64,000 bases of DNA from Rhodospirillaceae bacterium (GTDB taxonomy: Bacteria; Pseudomonadota; Alphaproteobacteria; Rhodospirillales; JABHCV01), in the NCBI GenBank assembly GCA_018662005.1, contig JABJHA010000010.1, positions 60,889 to 124,888 of the forward strand, given 5' to 3'. The translations under genes and the position numbers were made by a program. The notes under the pieces were generated by a model. The model saw only the letters and a list, made by a program, of their open reading frames with translations. It did no database searches and had not been told where the DNA came from. The first letter of the stretch is position 1, and each line of letters opens with the position of its first letter. Positions 29,168 through 42,484 of this stretch are shown piece after piece.

Positions 29168-30094
29168 CTACTTCTTGGCCCAGACGTCACCGGCGACACT
29201 AATCAGTGCGGCCTTGATGGTGTTAGGGCTGTCCATGATATTCATGAAGCTGTTGTCACCCATCATTGCCAGATCAGGGAAGCTGATGGCGATACGGAAA
29301 CGCGCTGACAAGGCATAGACCCGATTGCCGGTTACCAGCATTTCATAGGGTAAATGAGCAGAAGAGCGGATGTCCTTGAAGTCGATCTCGCTCATCAGGA
29401 ATTTGTCATCCTGTTGATCGCCTGCGCCCTTGGCGCCGTTCATGGCGACGCCGAAAAGAACCTCGTCTTTGCCCGGAATATCAATGCGATAGACCTTGCT
29501 GATGCCGCTTGTACCGGCGGCCAAGCCCTTTTCGACGGCGGCGACCGCGTCAGCGTGGTTCAGGAAGCGCGACAGATAATGCGGGTCGGTAAAGTATTCC
29601 ATGCCGAACATGTAGTGGTAATCACGAAGCGCCCTGTCGCTCATGCCACCGCTCATGCCGTATTCTTCTGTCTTGCCCAGCGCCCCTTCAAGGGCTTTGG
29701 CGGCGAAGTCCAGATTGCCATCCATGCGGTAAGCACCGGCCATATAGTAGGGGTTGGTGTAGGAAACCTGAATTTCACCACCGTGTTTGGTTATTGAAAC
29801 CCGCTGGGCCGCGCCGAAGCCGCCACGCTCGGATTTTGCAGCCGTCTTCTTCATGGCATCGTTGGTGACGACAAGAATGGTGGTGGTTGGATAGGGGCTG
29901 TGGGTGCCGACAATCTCAAGTCCGGCAGCCGTCAATTTGGCGCTGACTTCAGTGACTGTGGTCGCCATTTCACCGGCCCCTTTTGAGGCCAGAACAAACG
30001 GTTTGTATTTCGGTTTCGACGCGGCGGATGCGTCGGCAAGGCTAAAATTAACAGCGAAAATGGCCAGCAGGGCCACTTTAAGAATTCTCTTCAT
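29168..30094 (-). CDS. Exported protein of unknown function
   Basis: The start is set at the ATG ending at 30094 because it is preceded by GGGGAGGACG and opens a signal peptide (MKRILKVALLAIFAVNFSLADASAAS, cleavage likely after ADASA or ASAAS). The mature part of about 280 residues has EMATTVTEVSAKLTAAGLEIVGTHSPYPTTTILVVTNDAM, which hints at a DUF302-like alpha/beta fold, and a second half with HYMFGMEYFTDPHYLSRFLNHADAV. It lies downstream of xerC on the same strand and converges with the MFS gene. I do not recognise a named family. Confidence 0.75.
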   Translation of the reverse strand: MKRILKVALLAIFAVNFSLADASAASKPKYKPFVLASKGAGEMATTVTEVSAKLTAAGLEIVGTHSPYPTTTILVVTNDAMKKTAAKSERGGFGAAQRVSITKHGGEIQVSYTNPYYMAGAYRMDGNLDFAAKALEGALGKTEEYGMSGGMSDRALRDYHYMFGMEYFTDPHYLSRFLNHADAVAAVEKGLAAGTSGISKVYRIDIPGKDEVLFGVAMNGAKGAGDQQDDKFLMSEIDFKDIRSSAHLPYEMLVTGNRVYALSARFRIAISFPDLAMMGDNSFMNIMDSPNTIKAALISVAGDVWAKK

Positions 30095-30207
30095 TGGACG
30101 TCCTCCCCTTACTTTACAAGTTGCTAAAGTATAGAAGGTTGGCCTTTGAAGATAGGTAGTATCATGCGCACACAAATAAACGCTTTAATTTCAATAGATT
30201 AAAGTTG

Positions 30208-31161
30208 TCAGCGACTTTTGGCCCGGGGATGGGCCTGTTTGTAGACGGCGCTTAGACGTCCTGCATCGACGTCCGTATAACGCTGGGTGGTCGATAATGA
30301 AGCATGACCCAGAAGCTCCTGAATGGTGCGCAGATCGCCACCACCACTTAACAGATGGGTCGCGAAACTGTGGCGCATGGCGTGCGGGGTCGCTGTTTCG
30401 GGCAGGCCCAGATAATGGCGCAGATTGCGCACCTGTTTCTGGAATACACCGGGGTTCAACCGCTTGCCACGGGCGCCAACGAACAGGGGGCCCTCGGGGC
30501 TTAAGGTAAAGGGGCAGGCATCGATATAGGCATTAACCGCCTCGACGACGACAGATAGCAGGGGCACCACCCGTTGCTTATTAGCTTTGCCAGTAATCAT
30601 CATCGCCTGACCGCTTGGCGCTTCGCTGCGGTTCAACTCCAGGGCTTCTGAAATGCGCAGGCCACAGCCGTAAAGCAGGGTCATCAGGGCGACGTCGCGT
30701 TTGCCAATCCACGGTTCAAGCGCCAGCTCGTCAATGGCCGATACCGCTTCCAGGGCATCTTCTTCGGTCAAGGCCTTGGGGACCGATTTTGGCAACCTGG
30801 GGGTCCGCATCCCGCCGATGGCGGCGTTATGAGCAAGGTCACGGCGCTCCAGGAATCTGAAAAAATTGCGTAACGTTGAAAGCCCGCGCGCCATGGAAGC
30901 GCGGGACAGTCCATCGGCGTTGCGGCGGGCCAGAAAACTTCTGAAATCGGCGGTTTTTAATTTTTCCAGATCCTTTAACCCTGCCGGGAAACCCAGATGA
31001 TCGTTCAGGAAGGATAAAAAAAAGCCTAGGTCGCGGCCGTAGCCATCAATGGTATGACGCGAACAGCGCCGCTCGTGGATCAGCCAGTCGCGCCAGCTTT
31101 CGATGGCGGACATGACGCCCGGTTCGGCATTCAGTAAGTTCAGGTCTTTATCACCAGACAT
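30208..31161 (-). CDS. xerC: Tyrosine recombinase XerC
   Basis: XerC with XerD resolves chromosome dimers at dif. The 317-aa protein has an N-terminal SAM-like core-binding domain (IESWRDWLIHERRCSRHTIDGYGRDL). The catalytic domain has Arg in LLYGCGLRISEALEL, Lys in ITGKANKQRVVPL, HAMRHSFATHLLSGGGDLRTIQELLGHASLSTTQRYTDVD and the nucleophilic Tyr in QRYT. Its start overlaps the end of the DUF484 gene by 22 bp, the order DUF484-xerC known in many proteobacteria. Confidence 0.93.
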   Translation of the reverse strand: MSGDKDLNLLNAEPGVMSAIESWRDWLIHERRCSRHTIDGYGRDLGFFLSFLNDHLGFPAGLKDLEKLKTADFRSFLARRNADGLSRASMARGLSTLRNFFRFLERRDLAHNAAIGGMRTPRLPKSVPKALTEEDALEAVSAIDELALEPWIGKRDVALMTLLYGCGLRISEALELNRSEAPSGQAMMITGKANKQRVVPLLSVVVEAVNAYIDACPFTLSPEGPLFVGARGKRLNPGVFQKQVRNLRHYLGLPETATPHAMRHSFATHLLSGGGDLRTIQELLGHASLSTTQRYTDVDAGRLSAVYKQAHPRAKSR

Positions 31162-31856
31162 TTATCGATACACCGCTCCAAAACCCTGGCTAAAAAGCCG
31201 ATTAGTTCTGTGCCCTGGCCGGGATAAAAAGCGCTGCCCCTGGAGCCCAGGGCGAGCAGACCGGGCGGCGTTTGGTGTCCGGGTCTGAGCCTGGCCAGTG
31301 CGGCTGAATGAACAAGCCCCGCCCCTTCACCAAACAGACCGCCATCGTCGGCGACATCGCGCATGAGAAGAACATCCTGATCAGGACCCAGATGGCGCTC
31401 CACATCGCCGGGCAGGAAGCGGATGACGCCGCTAGACATCAGTTCGGTCCCCGGTGTGTTGGCCGGTTCAAAACCGATTTTGGTAACATCAATATCCAAA
31501 AGCAGGGGGAAGTCTTCGGAAATGACCCGGATCAGCTGATTGAAATTGGTTGCCGACAACAAAGCCAACACGGCGGTATGGGTACGGGTTTGAATGGACA
31601 TGTTGGTACGGCTGGTTTCGATCACGTCCTGGGCGCAGTCGCGCAGGTTGTCGATTTCACCGCGCAGTTGCTCAAGCATGAACTGCTGCATGTCGGCAAC
31701 ACCGTCGCCGCTCCAGCGGGACGGGGCCATCATGTTTTTTAAAACTTCGGGATTGCGGGTCAGAAAATCAGGATTTTCGGAAAGAAAGTCGCTGACCTGC
31801 TCTTCACTCAAGTCCCTGCTCGCTTCACTGGCGGCATCATTTTTAAGTCCACTCAT
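31140..31856 (-). CDS. DUF484 family protein
   Basis: The 238-aa protein starts with SEEQVSDFLSENPDFLTRNPEVLKNM, typical of DUF484, followed by a coiled-coil-prone stretch and a GAF-like domain (residues about 100-235: THTAVLALLSATNFNQLIRVI to LARVLERCI). Its 3-prime end overlaps xerC by 22 bp. It diverges from priA across a 46-bp gap that must hold promoters for both directions. Function is unknown beyond conserved linkage to xerC. Confidence 0.88.
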   Translation of the reverse strand: MSGLKNDAASEASRDLSEEQVSDFLSENPDFLTRNPEVLKNMMAPSRWSGDGVADMQQFMLEQLRGEIDNLRDCAQDVIETSRTNMSIQTRTHTAVLALLSATNFNQLIRVISEDFPLLLDIDVTKIGFEPANTPGTELMSSGVIRFLPGDVERHLGPDQDVLLMRDVADDGGLFGEGAGLVHSAALARLRPGHQTPPGLLALGSRGSAFYPGQGTELIGFLARVLERCIDKCLVIKT

Positions 31857-31902
31857 CTTCAGGTGTTCCTGTCATCTACCAGATTCGCTTAAAGTGTACC
31901 CC

Positions 31903-34104
31903 ATGCCCGAGTCTCCTGCCAAACACTGTCATCTTCCCGGTTCCCGTGTCGCCGTACTGCTGGCCCTTCCGTTGCCCGCGCCGTACGACTACCGGGTTGC
32001 TGAAGACATGACCCTTGAAGACGGTGATTTTGTCCGTGTGCCGCTGGGTCGACGCGAAGTCAGCGGTGTCGTTTGGGGCGCGGGCAGCGAGACTGTCGCA
32101 GAAAGCAAGATCAGGGAGGTGCTGGCAAAGCTTGAGGTAACGCCCCTGAACGGGAATTTCAGACGCTTTCTTGATTGGGTCGCCGGTTATACGGTTTCGC
32201 CCCCCGGCGCGGTTTTGAAAATGGCGATGAGCGTGCCTGCCGCCCTGCAAAAACCAAAACCGGTTATTGCTTACGAACTCAATCCCGTCCTGCCTGACAT
32301 TAAAATAACAGCGGCCCGGCAGCGGGTGCTCAATGTCCTGAAAGACGGCCAGCCGCCCAGAGCAGCGGCTGAACTGGCCCGCGAGGCAGCCGTCGGAACG
32401 TCCGTTGTCAGTGGTCTTGTCAAGGTCGGCGCGCTGCTTTCCATAGAAGTTCAGCCATATCTTGCCGTTGCTGCGCCCGACGGCGATCATCCAGGACCCG
32501 ACCTGTCGCCGGGTCAGGCCGAAAGCGGGACCATATTGGCCGGGGATGTGAGCAAAGGCGGTTTCGCCGTCTCGTTACTTGACGGGGTGCCGGGGTCGGG
32601 CAAAACCGAAGTTTATTTTCAGGCTGTCGCCGAAGCCCTGAAGCAGGGCCGTCAGGCTTTGGTGTTGTTGCCGGAAATTTCCTTAAGCGCTCAGTGGCTG
32701 GATCGTTTCGAGCGCCGTTTCGGTGCCGCCCCTGCCCAGTGGCATTCGGATTTGACACCGGCCACCCGTCGCGATACCTGGCGGGCCGTCAGTGAAGGTC
32801 GCGCCAGGGTCGTCGTCGGCGCGCGTTCGGCTCTTTTCCTGCCTTTCAAGGATCTCGCCCTGATTGTTGTCGACGAAGAACACGAAGGGGCGTTCAAGCA
32901 GGAAGAGGGGGTCATTTATAATGCCCGCGACATGGCCGTGGTGCGGGCCAGTCTTGCCGATATCCCGATCGTGCTGGCATCGGCGACGCCGTCCCTGGAA
33001 TCGGTGGTAAATGCGAAAGGCGGCAGGTACCGCTTGTTGCATTTGCCTGAACGCCATGGCGGTGCTGAATTGCCTGATGTTTCACTCATTGATATGCGGG
33101 CCGAGGCCCCGACAGGCGGGCACTGGCTTTCGCCGCAGCTGGTTGATCAGTTGAAAGAAACCTTCGCCGCCGGTGAGCAGGCGATGCTGTTTCTTAATCG
33201 CCGGGGTTATGCGCCGCTAACCCTGTGTCGCACCTGCGGTCATCGTTTCGCCTGTCCCAACTGCAGCACCTGGCTGGTCAGTCACCGTCGCGGGGCCGGG
33301 AAAATGCAATGTCATCACTGTGGTTATGTAACCCCGATGCCTGAAAATTGTCCGACCTGCGAAAAGGATACACTGGCCGCTTGTGGTCCCGGTGTCGAAC
33401 GGCTGGCCGAAGAAGTGGCCGAATTGTTTCCGGATATCCGCACCGATATTGCGGCCAGCGACTCGATTGCCGGACCGAAGGCGGCAGCGGAACTGGTGGC
33501 CCGTATTGAAGCCCACCAGATCGATTTGATTATTGGCACCCAGATTGTCGCCAAGGGTTATCATTTTCCGCTCCTCACACTGGTCGGGGTGGTTGATGCT
33601 GATCTGGGACTGTCAGGGGGTGATCTGCGTGCTGCCGAACGCACATACCAGTTGCTTTATCAGGTCGCAGGAAGGGCCGGCCGGGCAAAGCGCCCGGGCC
33701 GGGTGGCGCTGCAAACCTACATGCCTGATCACCCGGTCATGCAGGCGTTGCTGTCGGGCGAACGCGAACGTTTCATTGAAACGGAAACAAAGGCCCGGGA
33801 AAATTCCGACATGCCGCCGTTTTCAAGGCTGGCGGCGCTTATTGTTTCAGGTCCTTTGGAGGCGGAAGTGGATAAGGTCGCCGCCCTTCTGGGCCGTAAG
33901 GCGCCTAACTATAAAGACGTTATGATTTTGGGTCCGGCGACGGCCGCGCTGGCCCGGATCAGGGGGCGTCATCGCAGACGTTTTCTGGTCAGGGCGGCAA
34001 AACAGGTCGATCTTCAGGGGCTGCTAAATGATTGGTTGGCGCAGGTCCCAAGTGGCGGCAAAGTGCGCATCCAGGTAGATATCGACCCCTATAGTTTCCT
34101 GTGA
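31903..34104 (+). CDS. priA: Primosomal protein N-prime (replication restart helicase PriA)
   Basis: PriA reloads the replisome at stalled forks. From ATG 31903 it is 733 aa. It has an N-terminal 3-prime DNA-binding domain (VAVLLALPLPAPYDYRVAEDM), Walker A in LDGVPGSGKTEVYFQAV, the DEEH box in LIVVDEEHEGAFKQEE, and a zinc-binding insert with eight Cys in pairs (CRTCGHRFACPNCSTWL to CHHCGY and CPTCEKD). The C-terminal helicase half contains GTQIVAKGYHFPLLTLVGVVDADLGL and QVAGRAGRAKRPG. A longer frame from 31594 lies opposite DUF484 and is rejected. Confidence 0.96.
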   Translation: MPESPAKHCHLPGSRVAVLLALPLPAPYDYRVAEDMTLEDGDFVRVPLGRREVSGVVWGAGSETVAESKIREVLAKLEVTPLNGNFRRFLDWVAGYTVSPPGAVLKMAMSVPAALQKPKPVIAYELNPVLPDIKITAARQRVLNVLKDGQPPRAAAELAREAAVGTSVVSGLVKVGALLSIEVQPYLAVAAPDGDHPGPDLSPGQAESGTILAGDVSKGGFAVSLLDGVPGSGKTEVYFQAVAEALKQGRQALVLLPEISLSAQWLDRFERRFGAAPAQWHSDLTPATRRDTWRAVSEGRARVVVGARSALFLPFKDLALIVVDEEHEGAFKQEEGVIYNARDMAVVRASLADIPIVLASATPSLESVVNAKGGRYRLLHLPERHGGAELPDVSLIDMRAEAPTGGHWLSPQLVDQLKETFAAGEQAMLFLNRRGYAPLTLCRTCGHRFACPNCSTWLVSHRRGAGKMQCHHCGYVTPMPENCPTCEKDTLAACGPGVERLAEEVAELFPDIRTDIAASDSIAGPKAAAELVARIEAHQIDLIIGTQIVAKGYHFPLLTLVGVVDADLGLSGGDLRAAERTYQLLYQVAGRAGRAKRPGRVALQTYMPDHPVMQALLSGERERFIETETKARENSDMPPFSRLAALIVSGPLEAEVDKVAALLGRKAPNYKDVMILGPATAALARIRGRHRRRFLVRAAKQVDLQGLLNDWLAQVPSGGKVRIQVDIDPYSFL

Positions 34105-34188
34105 GCAGGATTATCCGGGGATACTCTACGTTTTGCTAATATGCGAGTGTCTGATTTTCATTGGAATTCAGCCATTTTTCTGTTGTTA

Positions 34189-34224
34189 ATAAGTACTTAT
34201 GAGTCATCTTGCATGGCCAAGATG
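34189..34224. promoter_or_regulatory. Palindromes upstream of the ATP synthase operon
   Basis: ATAAGTACTTAT (34189-34200) is a perfect 12-bp palindrome. It is followed at once by CATCTTG (34205-34211) and CAAGATG (34218-34224), a 7-bp inverted repeat around 6 nt. Both lie in the 208-bp gap between priA and atpH and could be operators or a leader structure. No confident promoter could be placed. Confidence 0.4.
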
Positions 34225-34252
34225 AGTATGATAGATAACAGTCAAATCACCG

Positions 34253-34274
34253 GGCGTTTTAAAGCGCCTTTTTT
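34253..34274 (+). terminator. Terminator-like hairpin between priA and atpH
   Basis: GGCGTT and AGCGCC (34253-34268, with a T.G pair) form a hairpin around TTAA, followed by six T at 34269-34274. It may simply end priA transcription. If the atp promoter lies upstream, near the palindromes, it would instead be a leader attenuator for atpHAGDC. Confidence 0.6.
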
Positions 34275-34312
34275 AATAAATTATCGACTTTCGGACTTAA
34301 GGGATTTCCCAG

Positions 34313-34873
34313 TTGTCATCCGACAAATCAGGCACCAGCGGGCTGGCAGGCCGATATGCCTCCGCCCTTTTCGACTTGGCTGTCGCCGACAAACAGCTTG
34401 ATGCTGTGACCGGCAACCTTGAACAGCTCAGCGCCATGATCGAGGAAAGTGATGATTTGCGCGTGCTTCTTGGCTCGCCGGTGATTTCACGTGACGATCA
34501 AACCAAGGCGATGGCGGCGCTTGCCGAAAAAGCCGGTTTTGATGCGTTGACCCGTAATTTTATCAGCGTCGTCGCCGATAACCGGCGTCTTTTCGTGCTG
34601 CCGGCGATTATTAGTGCTTTTCGGGAAATTCTTAAAGTGCATCGGGGCGAGGCGACTGCTGAAGTCGTCTCAGCATCCGAACTTTCAGACAAACAGGTTA
34701 AAGCCCTTGGTGATCAGCTTAAAAAAGCTATCGGCACCAAGGTTACCATAGACACTTCTGTCGATCCCGAACTGCTTGGCGGCCTCGTCGTCAAGGTTGG
34801 TTCGCGTATGATTGACAGTTCTCTTCGCACCAAGCTGCAACAGTTGCGGTTAGCCATGATAGGGGTTGGATAA
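34313..34873 (+). CDS. atpH: F1-ATP synthase delta subunit
   Basis: The delta subunit ties F1 to the peripheral stalk. The 186-aa product starts at TTG 34313, with AAGGGA 8 nt upstream. It shows [29 protein letters not shown] near the start, LARNFI-like [23 protein letters not shown] in the middle, and the C-terminal [32 protein letters not shown]. The stop overlaps the atpA start (TAATG). It begins the five-gene atpHAGDC operon; the Fo genes are elsewhere, as usual in alphaproteobacteria. Confidence 0.95.
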   Translation: MSSDKSGTSGLAGRYASALFDLAVADKQLDAVTGNLEQLSAMIEESDDLRVLLGSPVISRDDQTKAMAALAEKAGFDALTRNFISVVADNRRLFVLPAIISAFREILKVHRGEATAEVVSASELSDKQVKALGDQLKKAIGTKVTIDTSVDPELLGGLVVKVGSRMIDSSLRTKLQQLRLAMIGVG

Positions 34874-36405
34874 TGGACATCCGGGCGGCGGAAATTTCCG
34901 CTATTCTCAAGGATCAGATCAGCAATTTCGGGACCGAGGCGGAAGTCGCCGAAGTCGGACAGGTTCTTTCAGTCGGTGACGGTATCGCCCGCGCCTACGG
35001 ACTGGACAATGTTCAGGCCGGTGAAATGGTTGAATTTCCGGGCGGCATCAAAGGCATGGCCTTGAACCTGGAATCAGATAACGTCGGTATCGTTATTTTC
35101 GGCGATGACCGTTCGATCAAGGAAGGCGACACGGTTAAAAGAACCGGCGCTATCGTTGATACGCCTGTCGGCAAGGGCCTGCTGGGCCGTGTTGTTGACG
35201 GTCTTGGCAACCCCATTGACGGCAAGGGCCCGATTGTCGATGCCGAGCGGATGCGTGTTGAGGTCAAGGCGCCGGGCATTATCCCGCGTAAATCAGTGCA
35301 TGAACCCATGCAGACCGGCCTTAAGGCTATTGATAGCCTGATCCCCATTGGCCGTGGTCAGCGCGAATTGATCATTGGTGACCGTCAGACCGGTAAAACC
35401 GCCATCATCATGGATACCATCATTAATCAGAAGGTAACCAACGACGCCGCCAAGGACGATAGCGAAAAACTGTTCTGCATTTATGTTGCGATCGGCCAAA
35501 AGCGCTCGACCGTCGCCCAGATCGTTAAAACCCTGGAAGAAAATGGCGCTATGGAATATTCCATTGTCGTCGCTGCCACCGCGTCGGAACCGGCGCCGCT
35601 TCAGTTCCTGGCCCCGTACACCGGCTGCACCATGGGCGAATATTTCCGCGATAACGGTATGCACGCGGTTATCTGTTATGACGATTTGTCCAAACAGGCC
35701 GTCGCTTACCGGCAGATGTCGCTATTGCTTCGCCGCCCGCCTGGACGTGAAGCTTTCCCGGGTGACGTTTTCTACCTGCATTCACGCCTTTTGGAACGCG
35801 CCGCCAAGATGAACGAAGACAATGGCTCTGGTTCACTGACTGCGCTTCCGGTTATTGAAACCCAGGCTTCGGACGTTTCGGCTTATATCCCGACCAACGT
35901 GATTTCGATCACCGACGGTCAGATCTTCCTGGAAACGGAACTGTTCTATCAGGGCATCCGGCCAGCCGTGAACGTTGGTATTTCGGTGTCTCGTGTCGGT
36001 TCTGCCGCCCAGGTCAAGGCCATGAAGAAAGTTTCCGGCTCGATCAAGCTGGAACTGGCCCAGTACCGTGAAATGGCTGCGTTCGCGCAGTTTGCCTCCG
36101 ATCTTGATGCCTCGACCCAGCGTTTGCTGGCCCGTGGTGCCCGTTTGACGGAAGTTCTCAAGCAGGGCCAGTTCGTGCCTTACCCCGTTGAAGAGCAGGT
36201 TGTCGTCATTTTTGCCGGTGTTAATGGCTATCTTGATGGTATCGGGACGGGCGACGTCACCCGCTTTGAGCAATCGCTGCTTGATGATGTGCGCGCCAAC
36301 GGCACAGGCATCCTTGCAGCCATTCGTGATAGCGGTGACCTGAGCCAGGAGACCGAGGACAAGCTCAAGGATTTCCTTGAAAAATTCACCAAGGCATTTG
36401 CTTAA
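34873..36405 (+). CDS. atpA: F1-ATP synthase alpha subunit
   Basis: The alpha subunit forms the non-catalytic nucleotide sites of F1. The 510-aa protein has [19 protein letters not shown], the P-loop [10 protein letters not shown] near residue 170, [13 protein letters not shown], and the signature [17 protein letters not shown]. The C-terminus includes [15 protein letters not shown]. It is translationally coupled to atpH and followed by atpG after 14 bp. Confidence 0.98.
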   Translation: MDIRAAEISAILKDQISNFGTEAEVAEVGQVLSVGDGIARAYGLDNVQAGEMVEFPGGIKGMALNLESDNVGIVIFGDDRSIKEGDTVKRTGAIVDTPVGKGLLGRVVDGLGNPIDGKGPIVDAERMRVEVKAPGIIPRKSVHEPMQTGLKAIDSLIPIGRGQRELIIGDRQTGKTAIIMDTIINQKVTNDAAKDDSEKLFCIYVAIGQKRSTVAQIVKTLEENGAMEYSIVVAATASEPAPLQFLAPYTGCTMGEYFRDNGMHAVICYDDLSKQAVAYRQMSLLLRRPPGREAFPGDVFYLHSRLLERAAKMNEDNGSGSLTALPVIETQASDVSAYIPTNVISITDGQIFLETELFYQGIRPAVNVGISVSRVGSAAQVKAMKKVSGSIKLELAQYREMAAFAQFASDLDASTQRLLARGARLTEVLKQGQFVPYPVEEQVVVIFAGVNGYLDGIGTGDVTRFEQSLLDDVRANGTGILAAIRDSGDLSQETEDKLKDFLEKFTKAFA

Positions 36406-36419
36406 GGGCGCACCGTCTT

Positions 36420-37313
36420 ATGGCTAACCTGAAAGACCTGAGAATCCGGATCAACAGCGTCAAATCGACGCGTAAGATCACGTCGGCCATGAAAATGGTT
36501 GCCGCATCGAAGCTCAAACGGGCCCAAAGTGCTGCGGAAGAAGGTCGTCCTTATGCCGAACGCATGGAACGGATGCTGGGGGAATTGACTTCCAGCCTGT
36601 CGACCATGGACGGCGCGCCGAAACTGCTTTCGGGTAGCGGTGCCGATGATACCCACCTGATCGTCGCCATCACCGCTGATCGTGGCCTGTGCGGCGGTTT
36701 TAACGGATCGATCATCCGCGAAGCCAGGCGTCAGGTAATCGATTTGCAGGCGCAAGGTAAAAAAGTCAAAATTCTTTGCCTTGGTCGCAAGGGCCGCGAT
36801 GGCCTGAACCGGAATTTCCCCAACGATATCATCGATACCCTGGAAGGCCTGACCAAGACAGGCGTCGAATACAACATGGTTAGCGATGTGGCGGTCAATC
36901 TGGTCGAACGTTTCGAGGCCGAAGAATTTGACATCTGCACCATCATCTACAACCGTTTTGTTTCGGCGATTTCCCAGGACGTCACCGTCCAGCAAGTGAT
37001 TCCGTTCCCGGTTCCCGAAGTGGACGAGCAAGACGCAGCCGCCGATAAATCGCAGAACGCCATGTATTTGATGGAGCCTTCGGAAGAAGAAATCCTTGAT
37101 GAGTTGCTGCCGCGTAATTTGTCGGTGCAATTGTTCAGGGCGCTATTGGAGAGCAATGCATCGGAACACGGTGCCAGAATGAGTGCCATGGACAATGCAA
37201 CCCGCAACGCCGGCGACATGCTCGACGATTTGACCATGACCTACAACCGTACCCGTCAGGCCGTTATTACCAGCGAACTGATTGAAATCATCTCCGGCGC
37301 CGAGGCCCTTTAG
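36420..37313 (+). CDS. atpG: F1-ATP synthase gamma subunit
   Basis: Gamma is the rotating central shaft. The 297-aa protein has the N-terminal helix [36 protein letters not shown], the Rossmann-like middle with [16 protein letters not shown], and the C-terminal helix with [44 protein letters not shown], which is diagnostic. It sits between atpA and atpD as expected. Confidence 0.97.
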   Translation: MANLKDLRIRINSVKSTRKITSAMKMVAASKLKRAQSAAEEGRPYAERMERMLGELTSSLSTMDGAPKLLSGSGADDTHLIVAITADRGLCGGFNGSIIREARRQVIDLQAQGKKVKILCLGRKGRDGLNRNFPNDIIDTLEGLTKTGVEYNMVSDVAVNLVERFEAEEFDICTIIYNRFVSAISQDVTVQQVIPFPVPEVDEQDAAADKSQNAMYLMEPSEEEILDELLPRNLSVQLFRALLESNASEHGARMSAMDNATRNAGDMLDDLTMTYNRTRQAVITSELIEIISGAEAL

Positions 37314-37359
37314 GGTCGCGCTGGCAAAGTTAACGAAGAAGGCATTTTTAGGAGCCTGA

Positions 37360-38787
<1,428 letters not shown>

Positions 38788-38801
38788 GTTAGGACCATCC
38801 G

Positions 38802-39203
38802 ATGGCCGAAGAAAAAATAGAACTGGAAATTGTCACCCCGGCCAAGCTGCTGTTCAGCGGCGCCGCCGACATGGTTGTCGTCCCTGGCGGGGAAGGCGAT
38901 TTTGGTATGCTGCCGGGTCACGCACCGATGCTTTCAACCGTGCGGGCCGGTACCATTGATATTTACGACGGTGACAAGGTCACGGCCCAGGTTTTCGTTG
39001 AAGGCGGGTTTGCCGAAGTGACCGACGAGCGCTGCACGGTACTTGTGGAGACGGCGATGATGGTCGCCGACATTGACAAGGCAGCAGCCGAAAAGCGCCT
39101 GACTGACGCCAAAGCGGCCCAGGGCGCTGACAAGGATCATGTCGATGGTCTTGATGGCCCCGAAGTGACTGCCGCCGAAGCCATGGTTTCCGCCGCCGAT
39201 TAA
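38802..39203 (+). CDS. atpC: F1-ATP synthase epsilon subunit
   Basis: The 133-aa protein has the epsilon beta-sandwich (KIELEIVTPAKLLFSGAADMVVVPGGEGDFGMLPGHAPMLSTVRAGTI) and a C-terminal helical part (ADIDKAAAEKRLTDAKAAQ). Alphaproteobacterial epsilon is generally a weak ATPase inhibitor. It closes the atp operon; no terminator is visible after it, and sixA follows after 26 bp. Confidence 0.95.
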   Translation: MAEEKIELEIVTPAKLLFSGAADMVVVPGGEGDFGMLPGHAPMLSTVRAGTIDIYDGDKVTAQVFVEGGFAEVTDERCTVLVETAMMVADIDKAAAEKRLTDAKAAQGADKDHVDGLDGPEVTAAEAMVSAAD

Positions 39204-39229
39204 TTCTTTCATTGAAGTAGAGTGCAATC

Positions 39230-39691
39230 ATGACGCTCTATCTTGTTCAGCATGGTGACGCCCTTGGTAAGGCCCAGGACCCTTTGCGCCCTTTAAGTGA
39301 AAAGGGCCTGCAGGACGTGCGCTCCATGGCCTCGTTTTTGGCTGACAGGGGCATCAGGCCAGCACGTGTTATTCACAGCGGCAAAGCCCGGGCCATGGAA
39401 ACGGCCCAATTGTTATCGGGCGGTGAGGTCGAGGAAATTGATATCGGGTTGGCTCCCAACGATCCGACGGAACCTGTTAAAAACCTGATCGAAAGCTGGG
39501 ACGAGGACGTCATGATTGTCGGCCACCTGCCGTTCATGGGCCGCCTGGTTGCGCACCTGGTGGGCGGCACACCGGATGCTGATACGGTGTCCTTTGAGCC
39601 GGGCACGGTGGTTTGCCTGAAAAAGGGCGAGGAGGGCAACTGGAGCCTTCACTGGATGCTCAGGCCATCTTTGCTGGGGGAGCCGCTTTAA
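39230..39691 (+). CDS. sixA: SixA-like phosphohistidine phosphatase
   Basis: This is a histidine-phosphatase-superfamily protein of 153 aa. SixA removes phosphate from phosphohistidine in Hpt or PTS proteins. The N-terminal motif is LYLVQHGDA, so the usual RHG arginine is Gln (Q7) while catalytic H8 is kept. The second Arg/His regions are VIHSGKARAMETAQLL and VGHLPFMGRLVAHL. The QHG form is seen in other SixA-like proteins. The stop overlaps that of the convergent hemerythrin gene. Confidence 0.82.
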   Translation: MTLYLVQHGDALGKAQDPLRPLSEKGLQDVRSMASFLADRGIRPARVIHSGKARAMETAQLLSGGEVEEIDIGLAPNDPTEPVKNLIESWDEDVMIVGHLPFMGRLVAHLVGGTPDADTVSFEPGTVVCLKKGEEGNWSLHWMLRPSLLGEPL

Positions 39692-40092
39692 GCGTTAAGG
39701 AACGGTACGTAAGCGCGGTCGGTGCGCATGATGTGGTTGATCAGCCAGTTTTCCAGGAATTTCATAACATCATTAATATTGATAGCTGACGGGTCTGTGG
39801 CGTATTGGTCTGAAATGCCGCGCACCACCTGTTCAATCTCGCGGTGTTTTTTCATATGCGCCGCGCCATCGGGGTAGTCGCTTTCCAGAAACAGGCTCTC
39901 TTCGCGCTGGAAATGCAACTCGACGTAGTTAATCAGGTATTTGATGACGGTCGAGGTTTCTTCAGAACTGAGACCTTTGCTAACGCAAGAAAACAGTTCG
40001 TTGGTAATGTTAACCAGTGTTTGGTGGTCGTAATCGATCAGCGCATGGCCGACGCAGTATTCGTCCTTCCACTGGATGTGCATTGCACTCAT
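39688..40092 (-). CDS. Bacteriohemerythrin
   Basis: This is a single-domain, 134-aa hemerythrin. All seven expected di-iron ligands are present: H23, H60, E64, H79, H83, H120 and D125, in the motifs DYDHQTL, HFQREE, HMKKH and HIMRTD. It should bind O2 reversibly, as in methanotroph and magnetotactic homologues, with roles in oxygen delivery or sensing. No signal peptide is seen, so it is cytoplasmic. It overlaps the sixA stop by 3 bp, tail to tail. Confidence 0.92.
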   Translation of the reverse strand: MSAMHIQWKDEYCVGHALIDYDHQTLVNITNELFSCVSKGLSSEETSTVIKYLINYVELHFQREESLFLESDYPDGAAHMKKHREIEQVVRGISDQYATDPSAININDVMKFLENWLINHIMRTDRAYVPFLNA

Positions 40093-40219
40093 TTTTTATG
40101 GGCCCCCACCCTATAATTATTCCCAACAAACCTTACGTGGCTTCAAGAATAGGGTCAAAATACAGCAAGGAAGGCGAGAGTCAAGGTGCCCCCTATCCGC
40201 ACGGGTGGGGACGATAATT

Positions 40220-42364
<2,145 letters not shown>

Positions 42365-42455
42365 CCTTGTTTTATAAGCGTGGGCCGCTCTGGATGCGAG
42401 TCCCATGTGGGGCAAGGGAATTTATTTGCCGTGGTTTAAAAAGTTTATCAATTAA

Positions 42456-42480
42456 TACTTGACTAAAATACTGGGTTATA
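42456..42480. promoter_or_regulatory. Candidate type-1 IscR-like box
   Basis: ATACTTGACTAAAATACTGG followed by GTTAT lies in the gap between uvrB and the methyltransferase gene. It resembles the enterobacterial type-1 IscR site (ATA-TTGACYA-WWT-ACT-GGG-TAT) from memory. It also contains a possible -35 (TTGACT, 42459-42464) with GATGAT at 42482-42487. No iron-sulfur gene is adjacent. Confidence 0.35.
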
Positions 42481-42484
42481 CGAT

